DNA of 8,843 nucleotides from Alphaproteobacteria bacterium (GTDB taxonomy: Bacteria > Pseudomonadota > Alphaproteobacteria > UBA6184). Position 1 is the first letter of the stretch. Each line of letters opens with the position of its first letter. The translations under genes were made by a program, and so were the position numbers. The notes below the pieces were generated by a model. That model saw only the letters and a list, made by a program, of their open reading frames with translations. It ran no database searches and was not told the DNA's origin. The DNA lies in assembly GCA_030433125.1 (NCBI GenBank), contig JAUIKZ010000045.1:1-8843 (forward strand), written 5' to 3'. This document shows positions 1 to 6,167 of the stretch, piece by piece.

Positions 1-596
1 AACATGCCTGGCTCTAGCACTAGGCCCTCCCCCGGCTTACCATAGTGCAGCACGTTCGGCGCGTCATGAAACACTTTCCCAATACCATGGCCGCAAAAAT
101 CACGCACCACCGAATAGCCCAATGGCTCCACATAGCTCTGAATGGTGTGGCCGATGTCGCCCAATGTGGCGCCCGGCTTTACAATTTCAATGGCGCGCAT
201 CATCGATTCGTAGGTAGCCTCTATTAGTTTAGAGGCAAGCACACCTACCGACCCCACTTTATACATGCGGCTGGTGTCGCCATGATAGCCGTCCACAATA
301 ACGGTCACGTCAATATTAACAATGTCACCCTTCTTGAGTTTTTTAGGGCCCGGAATGCCATGGCACACCACGTGGTTCACCGATGTGCAAATCGTTTTGG
401 TATACCCCTGATACCCCAAACAAGCCGGAATAGCACCCGCTTTAATAATATAGTCATGGCACAGTGTGTCTAGCTCTTCTGTGGTGACGCCGGGCTTTAC
501 AAAGTCAGTAATATAATCCAAAACCTGGGCGGCAAGCTTGCCGGCTTTTCGCATCCCCTCAAAATCGGCCGGGCCATGAATGGGAACATGGTGCAT
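1..596 (-). CDS. map: Methionine aminopeptidase type I (3' end outside window)
   Basis: This enzyme removes the initiator methionine from nascent cytosolic proteins after deformylation, using a dinuclear metal centre. The 198 visible codons begin MHHVPIHG and cover most of the pita-bread fold. His79 lies in the VCHGIP stretch. The metal ligands seen are Asp96 (NIDVT), Asp107 (HGDTSR) and His170 (CGHGIG). The two later Glu ligands lie beyond the left edge, so completeness of the gene cannot be judged. The ATG (594-596) directly follows the sfsA stop codon with no spacer. An AAAGGGA ribosome-binding stretch lies about 9 nt upstream, inside the sfsA coding end, so translation is probably coupled to sfsA. 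The sfsA-map order is common in alphaproteobacteria (family knowledge). The absence of an N-terminal zinc-finger extension fits the bacterial type Ia form. Nothing in the visible part looks degraded. Confidence 0.96.
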   Translation of the reverse strand, partial: MHHVPIHGPADFEGMRKAGKLAAQVLDYITDFVKPGVTTEELDTLCHDYIIKAGAIPACLGYQGYTKTICTSVNHVVCHGIPGPKKLKKGDIVNIDVTVIVDGYHGDTSRMYKVGSVGVLASKLIEATYESMMRAIEIVKPGATLGDIGHTIQSYVEPLGYSVVRDFCGHGIGKVFHDAPNVLHYGKPGEGLVLEPGM

Positions 597-1331
597 TTAT
601 TCAATCCCTTTTAAGTTTATATATGGCAGAAACGGGATCTCTTTTTCTAGTTTAATTTCATCTTTATTCACCAGACAGCTGAACGGACGCATCTCCACAC
701 CCGCCTCATAAGCTTTGCGACACACCTCGGCATAGGCGGGGTCAATATGATGTGCGGGGCTAAAGGCATCCACATCATTACGTTGAATTACAAACACTAC
801 CATGGCCTTGCCACCGGCCGCCACCACGTCCATAAGCTCTTGCATATGTTTGGCCCCTCGCGTGGTGACGCTGTCTGGAAACATGGCAATGCGCTGTCCA
901 TTGACGACCTCAATGTGGTGCACGTTTTTAACTTCAACATACACAGGGGGCGTGTGATCGTAATCCAGCAAAATATCGATACGTGAATTATATCCATACC
1001 TCACCTCGCGGCGCATGCTCATATAGCCAGTAAGGTCTGGCAGCAGGTTGGCATCAATGGCCTCGGCCACAATTTGGTTGGGGCTGTGCGTGTTAACGCC
1101 CACCAGGGTTTGGTTATGTTGGCTAATGTGCCAGGTGTAAAGGAGTTTTCGTGTCTCCGACTGAATGTGCTCTACATACACCTCGCACCCTGGGGTTAAA
1201 AGCCCGCGCATGGCGCCGGTGTTGGGGCAGTGGGCAACAATCGTTTCGCCAGTCTCCAATTCTGCTTCCATAAAAAAGCGTTTGTAACGACGTATAAATT
1301 TACCCTTCAACAAAGAGGGAGAAAATTTCAT
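597..1331 (-). CDS. sfsA: SfsA family protein (sugar fermentation stimulation homolog)
   Basis: The protein has 244 residues, close to the usual SfsA length of about 230-245. Family blocks appear in order: CPNTGAM (35-41), VNTHSPN (79-85), SRIDILL (116-122), VEVKNV (132-137) and FPDSVTTRGAKHMQEL (151-166). The D...ExK pattern formed by SRIDILL and VEVKN matches the PD-(D/E)xK nuclease-like core described for this family. It suggests a nucleic-acid-related role, although the original E. coli name came from enhanced maltose utilisation and the biochemical activity is still unsettled. The ATG is preceded by AAGGA with a 9-nt spacer. An 86-nt gap separates it from the upstream methyltransferase, so it may have its own promoter or be read through from rnhA. 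Its TAA abuts the map ATG. No truncation is seen. Confidence 0.95.
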   Translation of the reverse strand: MKFSPSLLKGKFIRRYKRFFMEAELETGETIVAHCPNTGAMRGLLTPGCEVYVEHIQSETRKLLYTWHISQHNQTLVGVNTHSPNQIVAEAIDANLLPDLTGYMSMRREVRYGYNSRIDILLDYDHTPPVYVEVKNVHHIEVVNGQRIAMFPDSVTTRGAKHMQELMDVVAAGGKAMVVFVIQRNDVDAFSPAHHIDPAYAEVCRKAYEAGVEMRPFSCLVNKDEIKLEKEIPFLPYINLKGIE

Positions 1332-1417
1332 TTTGTGTCATCCTTGCGTTTTAATTTTTTGATAGTAAGAGAACAATACTATTTTTAAAGTGGCCCTGTC
1401 ACCAAAAAATACACGCC

Positions 1418-2062
1418 TTAATTTTTGATGGCGATCGTTAAGCCTTCTTGTGTAGCCAGGGTGCACGCATAAACACGACTGTCATTGGCGATGTGCTCGT
1501 TGAGCGCCTGCATTTTTGAGACAAGTTTTGGCTTTATGTGAGGGGGCAGTGTTTCGCCATAAACGGTTCCCATTAAAAATGTGTTGTCTAACACTATAAT
1601 GCCACCTGGCCGCACATGGGTTACGGCCCATTCATAATAGTCTGTATAGCCACTTTTGTTAGCGTCTATAAACACCATATCAATAAACGGCAAGGCCTGT
1701 TTGCTTAGGCTCTCAAGGGCGTCGCCCTCAAGGAGTTGTATTTTTGCGCCATCCTTATGTTGCGCAAAATGCTCCCTCGCAACCGCCGCGCGTTTAGGGT
1801 CTTTTTCGCACGTGTAAAGCTGGCCATTGGCTGGCAAAGCCGTGGCCATGCTGAGGGCGCTATAGCCGAAATGGGTGCCAATTTCCACAATGGTTTTCAC
1901 CTCATGGGCCACAATCAGAAACTGTAAAAAACGAGCTTCGTCGGGGCTAACGTTTATCGGCACGTCGGTTTTAGCCGCCCTCTCCCGAATGTCTTTTAAA
2001 AAAGAAGGCTCTTGGTAAATGCCCCCAAGGTATTCTTGCGCCGCACAAAGAGAGCGCCCCAT
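1418..2062 (-). CDS. SAM-dependent O-methyltransferase (Methyltransf_3 / YrrM-type)
   Basis: This is a 214-residue Rossmann-fold methyltransferase of the caffeoyl-CoA/catechol O-methyltransferase-like group. Motif I is VEIGTHFGYSAL (59-70), which binds SAM. The acidic motif II residue is in CEKD (Glu86), and EGDAL (112-116) follows. FIDANKSGY (131-139) and LDN (158-160) supply the putative metal ligands Asp133, Asp159 and Asn160. The C-terminal GLTIAIK strand is typical of the family. Length and motif spacing are normal. Bacterial members act on small molecules or on tRNA (for example TrmR-like enzymes), and the sequence does not tell which substrate applies here. The start ATG overlaps the rnhA stop as TAATG, a classic termination-reinitiation arrangement, so it is almost certainly co-translated with rnhA. 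No signal peptide is present; the protein should be cytosolic. Confidence 0.9.
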   Translation of the reverse strand: MGRSLCAAQEYLGGIYQEPSFLKDIRERAAKTDVPINVSPDEARFLQFLIVAHEVKTIVEIGTHFGYSALSMATALPANGQLYTCEKDPKRAAVAREHFAQHKDGAKIQLLEGDALESLSKQALPFIDMVFIDANKSGYTDYYEWAVTHVRPGGIIVLDNTFLMGTVYGETLPPHIKPKLVSKMQALNEHIANDSRVYACTLATQEGLTIAIKN

Positions 2063-2493
2063 TAAAACAAAACCGCTTTACATACAGCCTTTGTGGCCAA
2101 GGTGTCGGCCCGCTCGTTATATTTGTTGCCGTCATGCCCGCGCACCCACTGCCACTTAGCGTTGCGTTTTTCGCTTAGCGTGTGAAGCGTTTCCCAAAGG
2201 TCGCGGTTTTTAACGGGCTTTTTGTTGGCCGTCGTCCAGCCACGTTTAATCCAACTTTTAATCCACACCTCAATACCATTTTTTACATATTGGCTGTCGG
2301 TGTAAATAGTGATGTCGTCGCCTTCCACCTCTTCTAGGGCTTTAATGACGGCTGTGAGCTCCATGCGGTTATTGGTTGTCTCCGGCTCTGACCCAGAAGC
2401 CTCCGTTACAATTGCGTCATTTTCAATAGCTGTGTAGCCCCATCCGCCTGGGCCGGGGTTGCCGCTACATGCCCCATCTGTATAAATATCCAT
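2062..2493 (-). CDS. rnhA: Ribonuclease HI
   Basis: This enzyme cleaves the RNA strand of RNA-DNA hybrids, removing primers and R-loops. The 143-residue protein has the full RNase HI fold without a hybrid-binding extension. The catalytic carboxylates are Asp6 (YTDGACSGNPGPGG), Glu45 (RMEL), Asp66 (YTDSQYV) and Asp130 (ERADTLA), with the assisting His120 in VRGHDGN. All are shifted four residues from E. coli numbering, which reflects a shorter N terminus. A basic, Trp-rich segment (about residues 77-99, WIKSWIKRGW) corresponds to the substrate-binding protrusion. The ATG is preceded by AAGGA with a 7-nt spacer. The gene is first in the minus-strand block and has a convincing promoter (2515-2542). 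Its stop overlaps the start of the downstream methyltransferase. Confidence 0.97.
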   Translation of the reverse strand: MDIYTDGACSGNPGPGGWGYTAIENDAIVTEASGSEPETTNNRMELTAVIKALEEVEGDDITIYTDSQYVKNGIEVWIKSWIKRGWTTANKKPVKNRDLWETLHTLSEKRNAKWQWVRGHDGNKYNERADTLATKAVCKAVLF

Positions 2494-2514
2494 TCATCAT
2501 CCTTTGCTGTGTTT

Positions 2515-2542
2515 ATAATAGGCACAACCGCTTTATTTTCAA
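2515..2542 (-). promoter_or_regulatory. Predicted sigma70 promoter for rnhA and downstream genes
   Basis: On the minus strand, TTGAAA (2537-2542) and TATTAT (2515-2520) are separated by a 16-bp spacer. The predicted transcription start is near 2508, about 15 nt before the rnhA ATG, so the leader is short. It is divergent from the promoter of the ABC gene in the same 195-base spacer. This is a sequence match only. Confidence 0.55.
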
Positions 2543-2639
2543 TAGTAATTTATGCGGTCAGCCTTCGCGGCAATGGCATTAGAAGGGAGGGGTAAGAACA
2601 TTATTGTTGTGTAGCCTTTAAAGTGTTAACAGGCATTTC

Positions 2640-2667
2640 TTGAAAGTTTTTTATGAGCGCATATAAT
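2640..2667 (+). promoter_or_regulatory. Strong predicted sigma70 promoter for the ABC exporter gene
   Basis: TTGAAA (2640-2645) and a perfect TATAAT (2662-2667) have a 16-bp spacer. Transcription would begin around 2674, giving a leader of about 15 nt. An AGGGAAG ribosome-binding site (2678-2684) sits four bases before the ATG at 2689. It is the best promoter match in the window, and it suggests that this solitary gene is expressed independently. Confidence 0.65.
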
Positions 2668-2688
2668 GTGTTTTATTAGGGAAGCTCT

Positions 2689-4341
2689 ATGAACATAAGT
2701 CGTTTATTTAAAAAATTTAAAAACTTAACAGGACGCTTGTTACCTGTGCTGTTTAGCACGCCAGAGCTGACTGTGCGCAGTATTGCTATGATTGGCTTAC
2801 TTGTGCTGGCGGGGTATATGTCACCACTGATTGCCGATTATTCTAGTTTGCTGACAAAGCTGCAATTTAAGACCAATGGTATAGCAAACAGTGCCTTTAT
2901 AGAGTTGTTAACGCTTTTTTGTCTTTGGAAGGCCTTCGACTATTTGCGGTATTTCATTATGGATTTGGTGTTTTTCCCCGTCATCAATAGAACGATCACG
3001 CTGTACAACTTTTCGGTGTTGCAAACACTTTACCATACGACCTTTGAAGAGCGGCAAAAACTCGAGAAGGGGAAACTTGTTTCGGCCACAAAGCGCATTA
3101 GCCCTTCTTTGCGGCGTTTTTACAAAGAGTGCATATTGCAGCTTCTTTCGCGGGTGGTGACTTTTGTTAGTTTGCTGGCGAGTTTTGCTTTTTATGCGCC
3201 TCTACAATCCACATTGATTTTGCTTTCGGGCGTTATCCTTGTGGTTGCAGTAGCCTTGCTGCGGATGCTTAAATACTTAAGCAAGCGATCAACCTCATGG
3301 CATGCGAGTGATAAAAACACCACGGAATCATTGGAGTCCTTATTCACCGCTGATTTGAACCGCCCCGAAGAGCACAAACAATATGAGTTAAATCGGATGC
3401 TGGACCTTTATAAAGGGGAGGAGGCGAAGTGGCACACCACCCAGAAAGAGAAAAATATTTCTCAGATTATTGTGTTATCTCTGTTGGTGTTTGTTCTTTA
3501 TTCCGTATTACTTAGCCTTACATACAACCTGCAAGACCCTAAATTGTGGCAACAGGCTAAAGTAACGTTGTTATCTCTTTTAATGAAGGCACGTTATATT
3601 GTGTCGAACTTACGCTTTTCTTTAGAGGTGGTAGTTGATATGGAAAAGGCTGAAAAAATTATCGAAAGCCTTCCTAAAGCTGAAAAGTATGAAGCTAAAC
3701 CTTTGCCCTCAAGCGGTGGGTTGGCATTAAAAAACGTAAGCTATGTCTACCCCGATGGGCGCGTGGGGGTAAAGGATATAGATATATCTATACCGATGAA
3801 TCGAACCACTGTTATTTATGGTGCTAACGGGAGTGGCAAAAGTACGTTATTAAGGCTGGTTGCGGGGATTTTATCTCCCACTGAAGGAGGTGTGACAATC
3901 AACGGTGAGGATGCGCGGCACTATAACTCTCATATGGGGTTCTTGCATCAGCAGAACAGCTTGTTTCACAATAAGCTTGGCACCTATTTCGCGCCTATTT
4001 TAAATGAAAACAACAGCGCTTTATTTGGATCTTTAGTGCGAGATATGGGACTTGTAGAGGTTGTCGCAAAAGATTATATTGGTGAATATGGTGCAAACCT
4101 TTCGGGCGGGCAACGCCAGAAACTATGTTGGATTTACGAAATTTTGCGTGCGCCCCCTATATTGCTTTTGGATGAACCCTCAAACCACATCGATGCAACC
4201 ATGTTAGCCTCTATTGAGCGTTACTTAACAGACGAGCATGGCAGGCGCACCATCGTGATTGCCTCACACTCGAAAGAGCTCAATATACCTATTGATCTGC
4301 GATATGACCTAAATGCCCTCGCTTTGCAAAACGTTGTTTAA
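2689..4341 (+). CDS. ABC exporter half-transporter (fused membrane domain and ATPase)
   Basis: This is a 550-residue type IV (exporter-fold) half-transporter that probably works as an inner-membrane homodimer. Hydrophobic spans lie near residues 30-48, 68-86, 148-168, 173-193 and 258-278, with a weaker sixth at 291-308. The nucleotide-binding domain has an A-loop tyrosine (VYP, about 354), Walker A GANGSGKST (378-386), a Q-loop at FLHQQ (418-422), the X-loop GEYG just before the signature LSGGQRQK (471-478), Walker B ILLLDEP (491-497) and the switch His527. All catalytic elements are present. The D-loop region reads DEPSNHID rather than the usual exporter form DEATSALD. The C terminus ends soon after the switch histidine, with no clear 'LxxGxI' strand. 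The pattern of the segment around residues 110-165 recalls Atm1/ABCB7-type exporters, but I hold that subfamily only weakly; SbmA/YddA-like is an alternative. The substrate is unknown. It stands alone between divergent and convergent neighbours. Confidence 0.88.
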   Translation: MNISRLFKKFKNLTGRLLPVLFSTPELTVRSIAMIGLLVLAGYMSPLIADYSSLLTKLQFKTNGIANSAFIELLTLFCLWKAFDYLRYFIMDLVFFPVINRTITLYNFSVLQTLYHTTFEERQKLEKGKLVSATKRISPSLRRFYKECILQLLSRVVTFVSLLASFAFYAPLQSTLILLSGVILVVAVALLRMLKYLSKRSTSWHASDKNTTESLESLFTADLNRPEEHKQYELNRMLDLYKGEEAKWHTTQKEKNISQIIVLSLLVFVLYSVLLSLTYNLQDPKLWQQAKVTLLSLLMKARYIVSNLRFSLEVVVDMEKAEKIIESLPKAEKYEAKPLPSSGGLALKNVSYVYPDGRVGVKDIDISIPMNRTTVIYGANGSGKSTLLRLVAGILSPTEGGVTINGEDARHYNSHMGFLHQQNSLFHNKLGTYFAPILNENNSALFGSLVRDMGLVEVVAKDYIGEYGANLSGGQRQKLCWIYEILRAPPILLLDEPSNHIDATMLASIERYLTDEHGRRTIVIASHSKELNIPIDLRYDLNALALQNVV

Positions 4342-4388
4342 AGGCTCTTTACAAAAGGCTGTTAGAGCGGGGTTGCTCATTATTTAAA

Positions 4389-4419
4389 AGCGAAGCCCCC
4401 GCGAACTGGGGGCTTTGCT
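4389..4419 (-). terminator. Rho-independent terminator, mainly for the repeat-protein gene
   Basis: Two 12-base arms (4389-4400 and 4408-4419) form a GC-rich stem with one G-T wobble and a 7-nt loop. Read on the minus strand, the stem is followed by TTTTAAATAAT. It begins about 22 nt after the stop codon of the histidine-repeat gene. On the plus strand the following sequence (GATTATATGAC) is a poor U-tract, so any termination of the convergent ABC gene would be weaker. Confidence 0.8.
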
Positions 4420-4441
4420 GATTATATGACAGCCGAAGCTC

Positions 4442-5338
4442 TTACTCATTAACCACGTTTGGTAATGCATCAAACGGATTATCATAATTTTCTTCGAGAA
4501 GCTCATTGTTTTCTGCAGGAGCCTCTGCATGTGCAGGCGCTTGGGCTGCTGGCTGTTCAACAGGGGCTTCTGGTTGAACTGGGGCTGCTTCATCTGCTGC
4601 TGCATGTTGTGGCGCTTGGTGAGCCTCTTCAGCGTGTTGTGGCGCTTGGTGAGCTTCTTCAGCGTGTTGTGGCGCTTGGTGAGCCTCTTCAGCATGTTGT
4701 GGCGCTTGGTGAGCTTCTTCAGCGTGTTGTGGCGCTTGGTGAGCCTCTTCAGCGTGTTGTGGTGCTTGGTGAGCTTCTTCAGCATGTTGTGGCGCTTGGT
4801 GAGCTTCTTCAGCATGTTGTGGCGCTTGGTGAGCTTCTTCAGCATGTTGTGGTGCTTGGTGAGCTTCTTCAGCGTGTTGTGGCGCTTGGTGAGCCTCTTC
4901 AGCGTGTTGTGGTGCTTGGTGAGCCTCTTCAGCGTGTTGTGGTGCTTGGTGAGCTTCTTCAGCGTGTTGTGGCGCTTGGTGAGCCTCATGGTAAAGCACG
5001 GGCACTGCAACTTGCGCAACTTCCGCCCCGCTCAAGGCGGCATTAGCGCTTTGCGCGCCGTTTAGGGCTTCAAGCTTGGCGTTTACTAACCCAAGTCTAT
5101 GGTTGTACTTCTTGGCTTTTTCCTGATTTCTTTTGAGCTTATTCTCGAGTCGCGCTTTGTATTTTTCCAATTGTTTGGCATTGTTCATTCTCGCCAACTT
5201 TTGCTCGAAGGGCACTTTTCTCCCTTTTTTCCTCTGATGTTTTTGCTGTTTTCCTTTCGCCGAAACAGCATCAGCAGTAGTAACGGCAAATAGCATGCCC
5301 AATGAAACCAACCCTACGGTTGCAAGTAACTTCTTCAT
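4442..5338 (-). CDS. Secreted lysine- and histidine-rich repeat protein, function unknown
   Basis: I do not recognise this 298-residue protein. The start chosen is the ATG at 5336-5338. It has an ideal AAGAGGAT ribosome-binding site 6 nt upstream and begins a textbook signal peptide (MKK, then a hydrophobic core about 4-22). Cleavage is plausible after ADA (22-24) or VSA (25-27). A longer reading would need a TTG at 5377 with no good ribosome-binding site. The mature part has three zones. Residues 28-116 are strongly basic and probably helical, with a coiled-coil look from about 45 to 92. Residues 117-246 are 13 copies of the decapeptide EEAHQAPQHA, the first beginning HE; they hold 27 histidines. 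Residues 247-298 are Ala/Pro/Glu-rich and acidic, ending NPFDALPNVVNE. No membrane anchor, lipobox or sortase motif is visible, so it should be periplasmic or secreted. Metal binding or envelope/surface contact is inference from composition only. Confidence 0.85.
   Translation of the reverse strand: MKKLLATVGLVSLGMLFAVTTADAVSAKGKQQKHQRKKGRKVPFEQKLARMNNAKQLEKYKARLENKLKRNQEKAKKYNHRLGLVNAKLEALNGAQSANAALSGAEVAQVAVPVLYHEAHQAPQHAEEAHQAPQHAEEAHQAPQHAEEAHQAPQHAEEAHQAPQHAEEAHQAPQHAEEAHQAPQHAEEAHQAPQHAEEAHQAPQHAEEAHQAPQHAEEAHQAPQHAEEAHQAPQHAEEAHQAPQHAAADEAAPVQPEAPVEQPAAQAPAHAEAPAENNELLEENYDNPFDALPNVVNE
4601..4990 (-). repeat. Thirteen tandem 30-bp repeats encoding (E/H)EAHQAPQHA
   Basis: The array is exactly 13 x 30 bp, in frame with the host gene and uninterrupted. 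Units vary at three synonymous sites: His CAC/CAT, Ala GCG/GCA and Glu GAG/GAA. Twelve units encode an identical decapeptide. The N-terminal-most copy (4961-4990) starts with CAT (His) instead of GAA. The last copy (4601-4630) differs only in its final Ala codon (GCA). Units 4661-4690, 4721-4750 and 4871-4900 are identical, as are 4781-4810 and 4811-4840, which suggests recent copying. Because the unit length is a multiple of three, other frames stay open too and create long spurious ORFs on both strands. Confidence 0.98.
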
Positions 5339-5342
5339 ATCT

Positions 5343-5350
5343 ATCCTCTT
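5343..5350 (-). promoter_or_regulatory. Ribosome-binding site that fixes the repeat-protein start
   Basis: On the minus strand this reads AAGAGGAT, with AGGA 6 nt before the ATG at 5338. It supports the shorter reading that begins directly with the signal peptide over the 13-residue-longer TTG start at 5377. Confidence 0.75.
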
Positions 5351-5371
5351 CTCTTGTGTGTATCTATAATT

Positions 5372-5423
5372 TGTCAAATAAAGATTAATATTAAGTTAAT
5401 GTGTGTCAAATAATTAATATATT
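5372..5423. repeat. AT-rich direct repeat upstream of the repeat-protein gene
   Basis: TGTCAAATAA occurs at 5372-5381 and again at 5404-5413. Each is followed by TTAATAT, after a three-base AGA insertion in the first copy and directly in the second. The copies start 32 bp apart, about three helical turns. On the minus strand each contains TTGACA, a perfect sigma70 -35 hexamer, but I find no good -10 at 16-18 bp from either. This could be a duplicated regulator site or a duplicated promoter fragment. The rest of 5339-5480 is AT-rich and holds no gene that I can support. Confidence 0.5.
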
Positions 5424-5446
5424 TAACGAAATTAAATGTTGTGAAA

Positions 5447-5471
5447 GAGCTACGTTTGGGTAAATGTGCTC
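5447..5471 (-). terminator. Possible weak terminator after lolD
   Basis: On the minus strand, GAGCAC and GTAGCTC can pair over a 12-nt loop with one bulged base. The stem is followed by a short TTTCAC. It starts about 10 nt after the lolD stop. The stem is short and the T-run poor, so lolCD transcription may run on towards the repeat-protein gene. Confidence 0.2.
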
Positions 5472-5480
5472 GGATTGGAG

Positions 5481-6167
5481 TTAAAACACCTCGTAGGGCA
5501 GCACTTTACCATCACGAATTGTGAGCACCCGGTCCATTTTCTTGGCCAACTCAAGGTTATGGGTGGCAACAAAAGCGGTCATTTGGTGCTCGCGGATATG
5601 AGTTAATAACTCTTTAAATACTTTATCACTGGTGGCTTCGTCTAAGTTACCTGTAGGTTCATCCGCCAGTAGCAAGGCTGGGTTTTTAACAACGGCACGC
5701 AAAATGGACACACGCTGCTGTTCCCCGCCTGATAACTGCCCAGGACGATGATGAGCGCGATCCCTTAAGCCGAAAGCCTCTAGCAGGTTTAGGGCGTGGT
5801 GATTAGCTTTGCTGGTGGTCTGCCCTAGTAGTAACAAAGGGAGAGCTATATTTTCCATCGCCGTAAACTCGGGCAGCAAGTGATGGAATTGGTATATAAA
5901 GCCGATTGACTCACGGCGCAATTTTGTGCGGGCAGCATCTGAGGTGCTTTTTAGCCATTGGCCCTCTAGGGCATATTCGCCTTCAAACTGAGAATCTAAC
6001 AAGCCTAATGCATGGAGAAGGGTGGATTTTCCGGTTCCAGACGGCGCTACTAAAGCAACACATTCACCTTTGTTTAAAACGACTTCTGCGTCACTAAAAA
6101 TAGTAAGGGCTGTTTCACCCTCGCCATATTGTTTAGTAAAGTTTTGTAAGGTTACAACATTATTCAT
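5481..6167 (-). CDS. lolD: LolD, ATPase of the lipoprotein-releasing complex
   Basis: This is the ATP-binding subunit of the Lol system, which extracts mature outer-membrane lipoproteins from the inner membrane and hands them to LolA. The 228-residue protein contains Walker A APSGTGKST (41-49), the Q-loop within the Lol-characteristic stretch FIYQFHHLLPEFTAMENI (90-107), signature LSGGEQQRVSILRAV (145-159), Walker B LLLADEP (165-171) and switch His203 (ATHN). Ala replaces the first Gly of the P-loop; I recall this as common in alphaproteobacterial LolD, so it is not a defect. The region after the signature reads SILRAV where most members have AIARAL, a mild variation. It overlaps the lolC 3' end by 8 nt (ATGAATAA), indicating coupled translation and one complex. 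The protein is peripheral on the cytoplasmic face. Confidence 0.95.
   Translation of the reverse strand: MNNVVTLQNFTKQYGEGETALTIFSDAEVVLNKGECVALVAPSGTGKSTLLHALGLLDSQFEGEYALEGQWLKSTSDAARTKLRRESIGFIYQFHHLLPEFTAMENIALPLLLLGQTTSKANHHALNLLEAFGLRDRAHHRPGQLSGGEQQRVSILRAVVKNPALLLADEPTGNLDEATSDKVFKELLTHIREHQMTAFVATHNLELAKKMDRVLTIRDGKVLPYEVF

Noticed and set aside
45..473. Plus-strand open frames opposite map
   Set aside because: They are short, lack family motifs and lie wholly antisense to a clear methionine aminopeptidase.
4344..4378. Small hairpins just after the ABC gene (GCTCT/AGAGC and GAGC/GCTC)
   Set aside because: The stems are four to five bp, mutually exclusive and without a following T-run, so they are not convincing terminators.
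4601..4990. CRISPR-like array
   Set aside because: The 30-bp units are contiguous with no spacers and keep a reading frame, so this is a coding tandem repeat.
4384..5065. Long open frames on both strands across the repeat array, encoding Leu/Thr/His/Lys-rich or Leu/Val-rich repeats
   Set aside because: They arise because a 30-bp unit without stops in a given frame stays open through all 13 copies. Only the minus-strand frame at 4442-5338 has a ribosome-binding site, a signal peptide and strictly synonymous variation.
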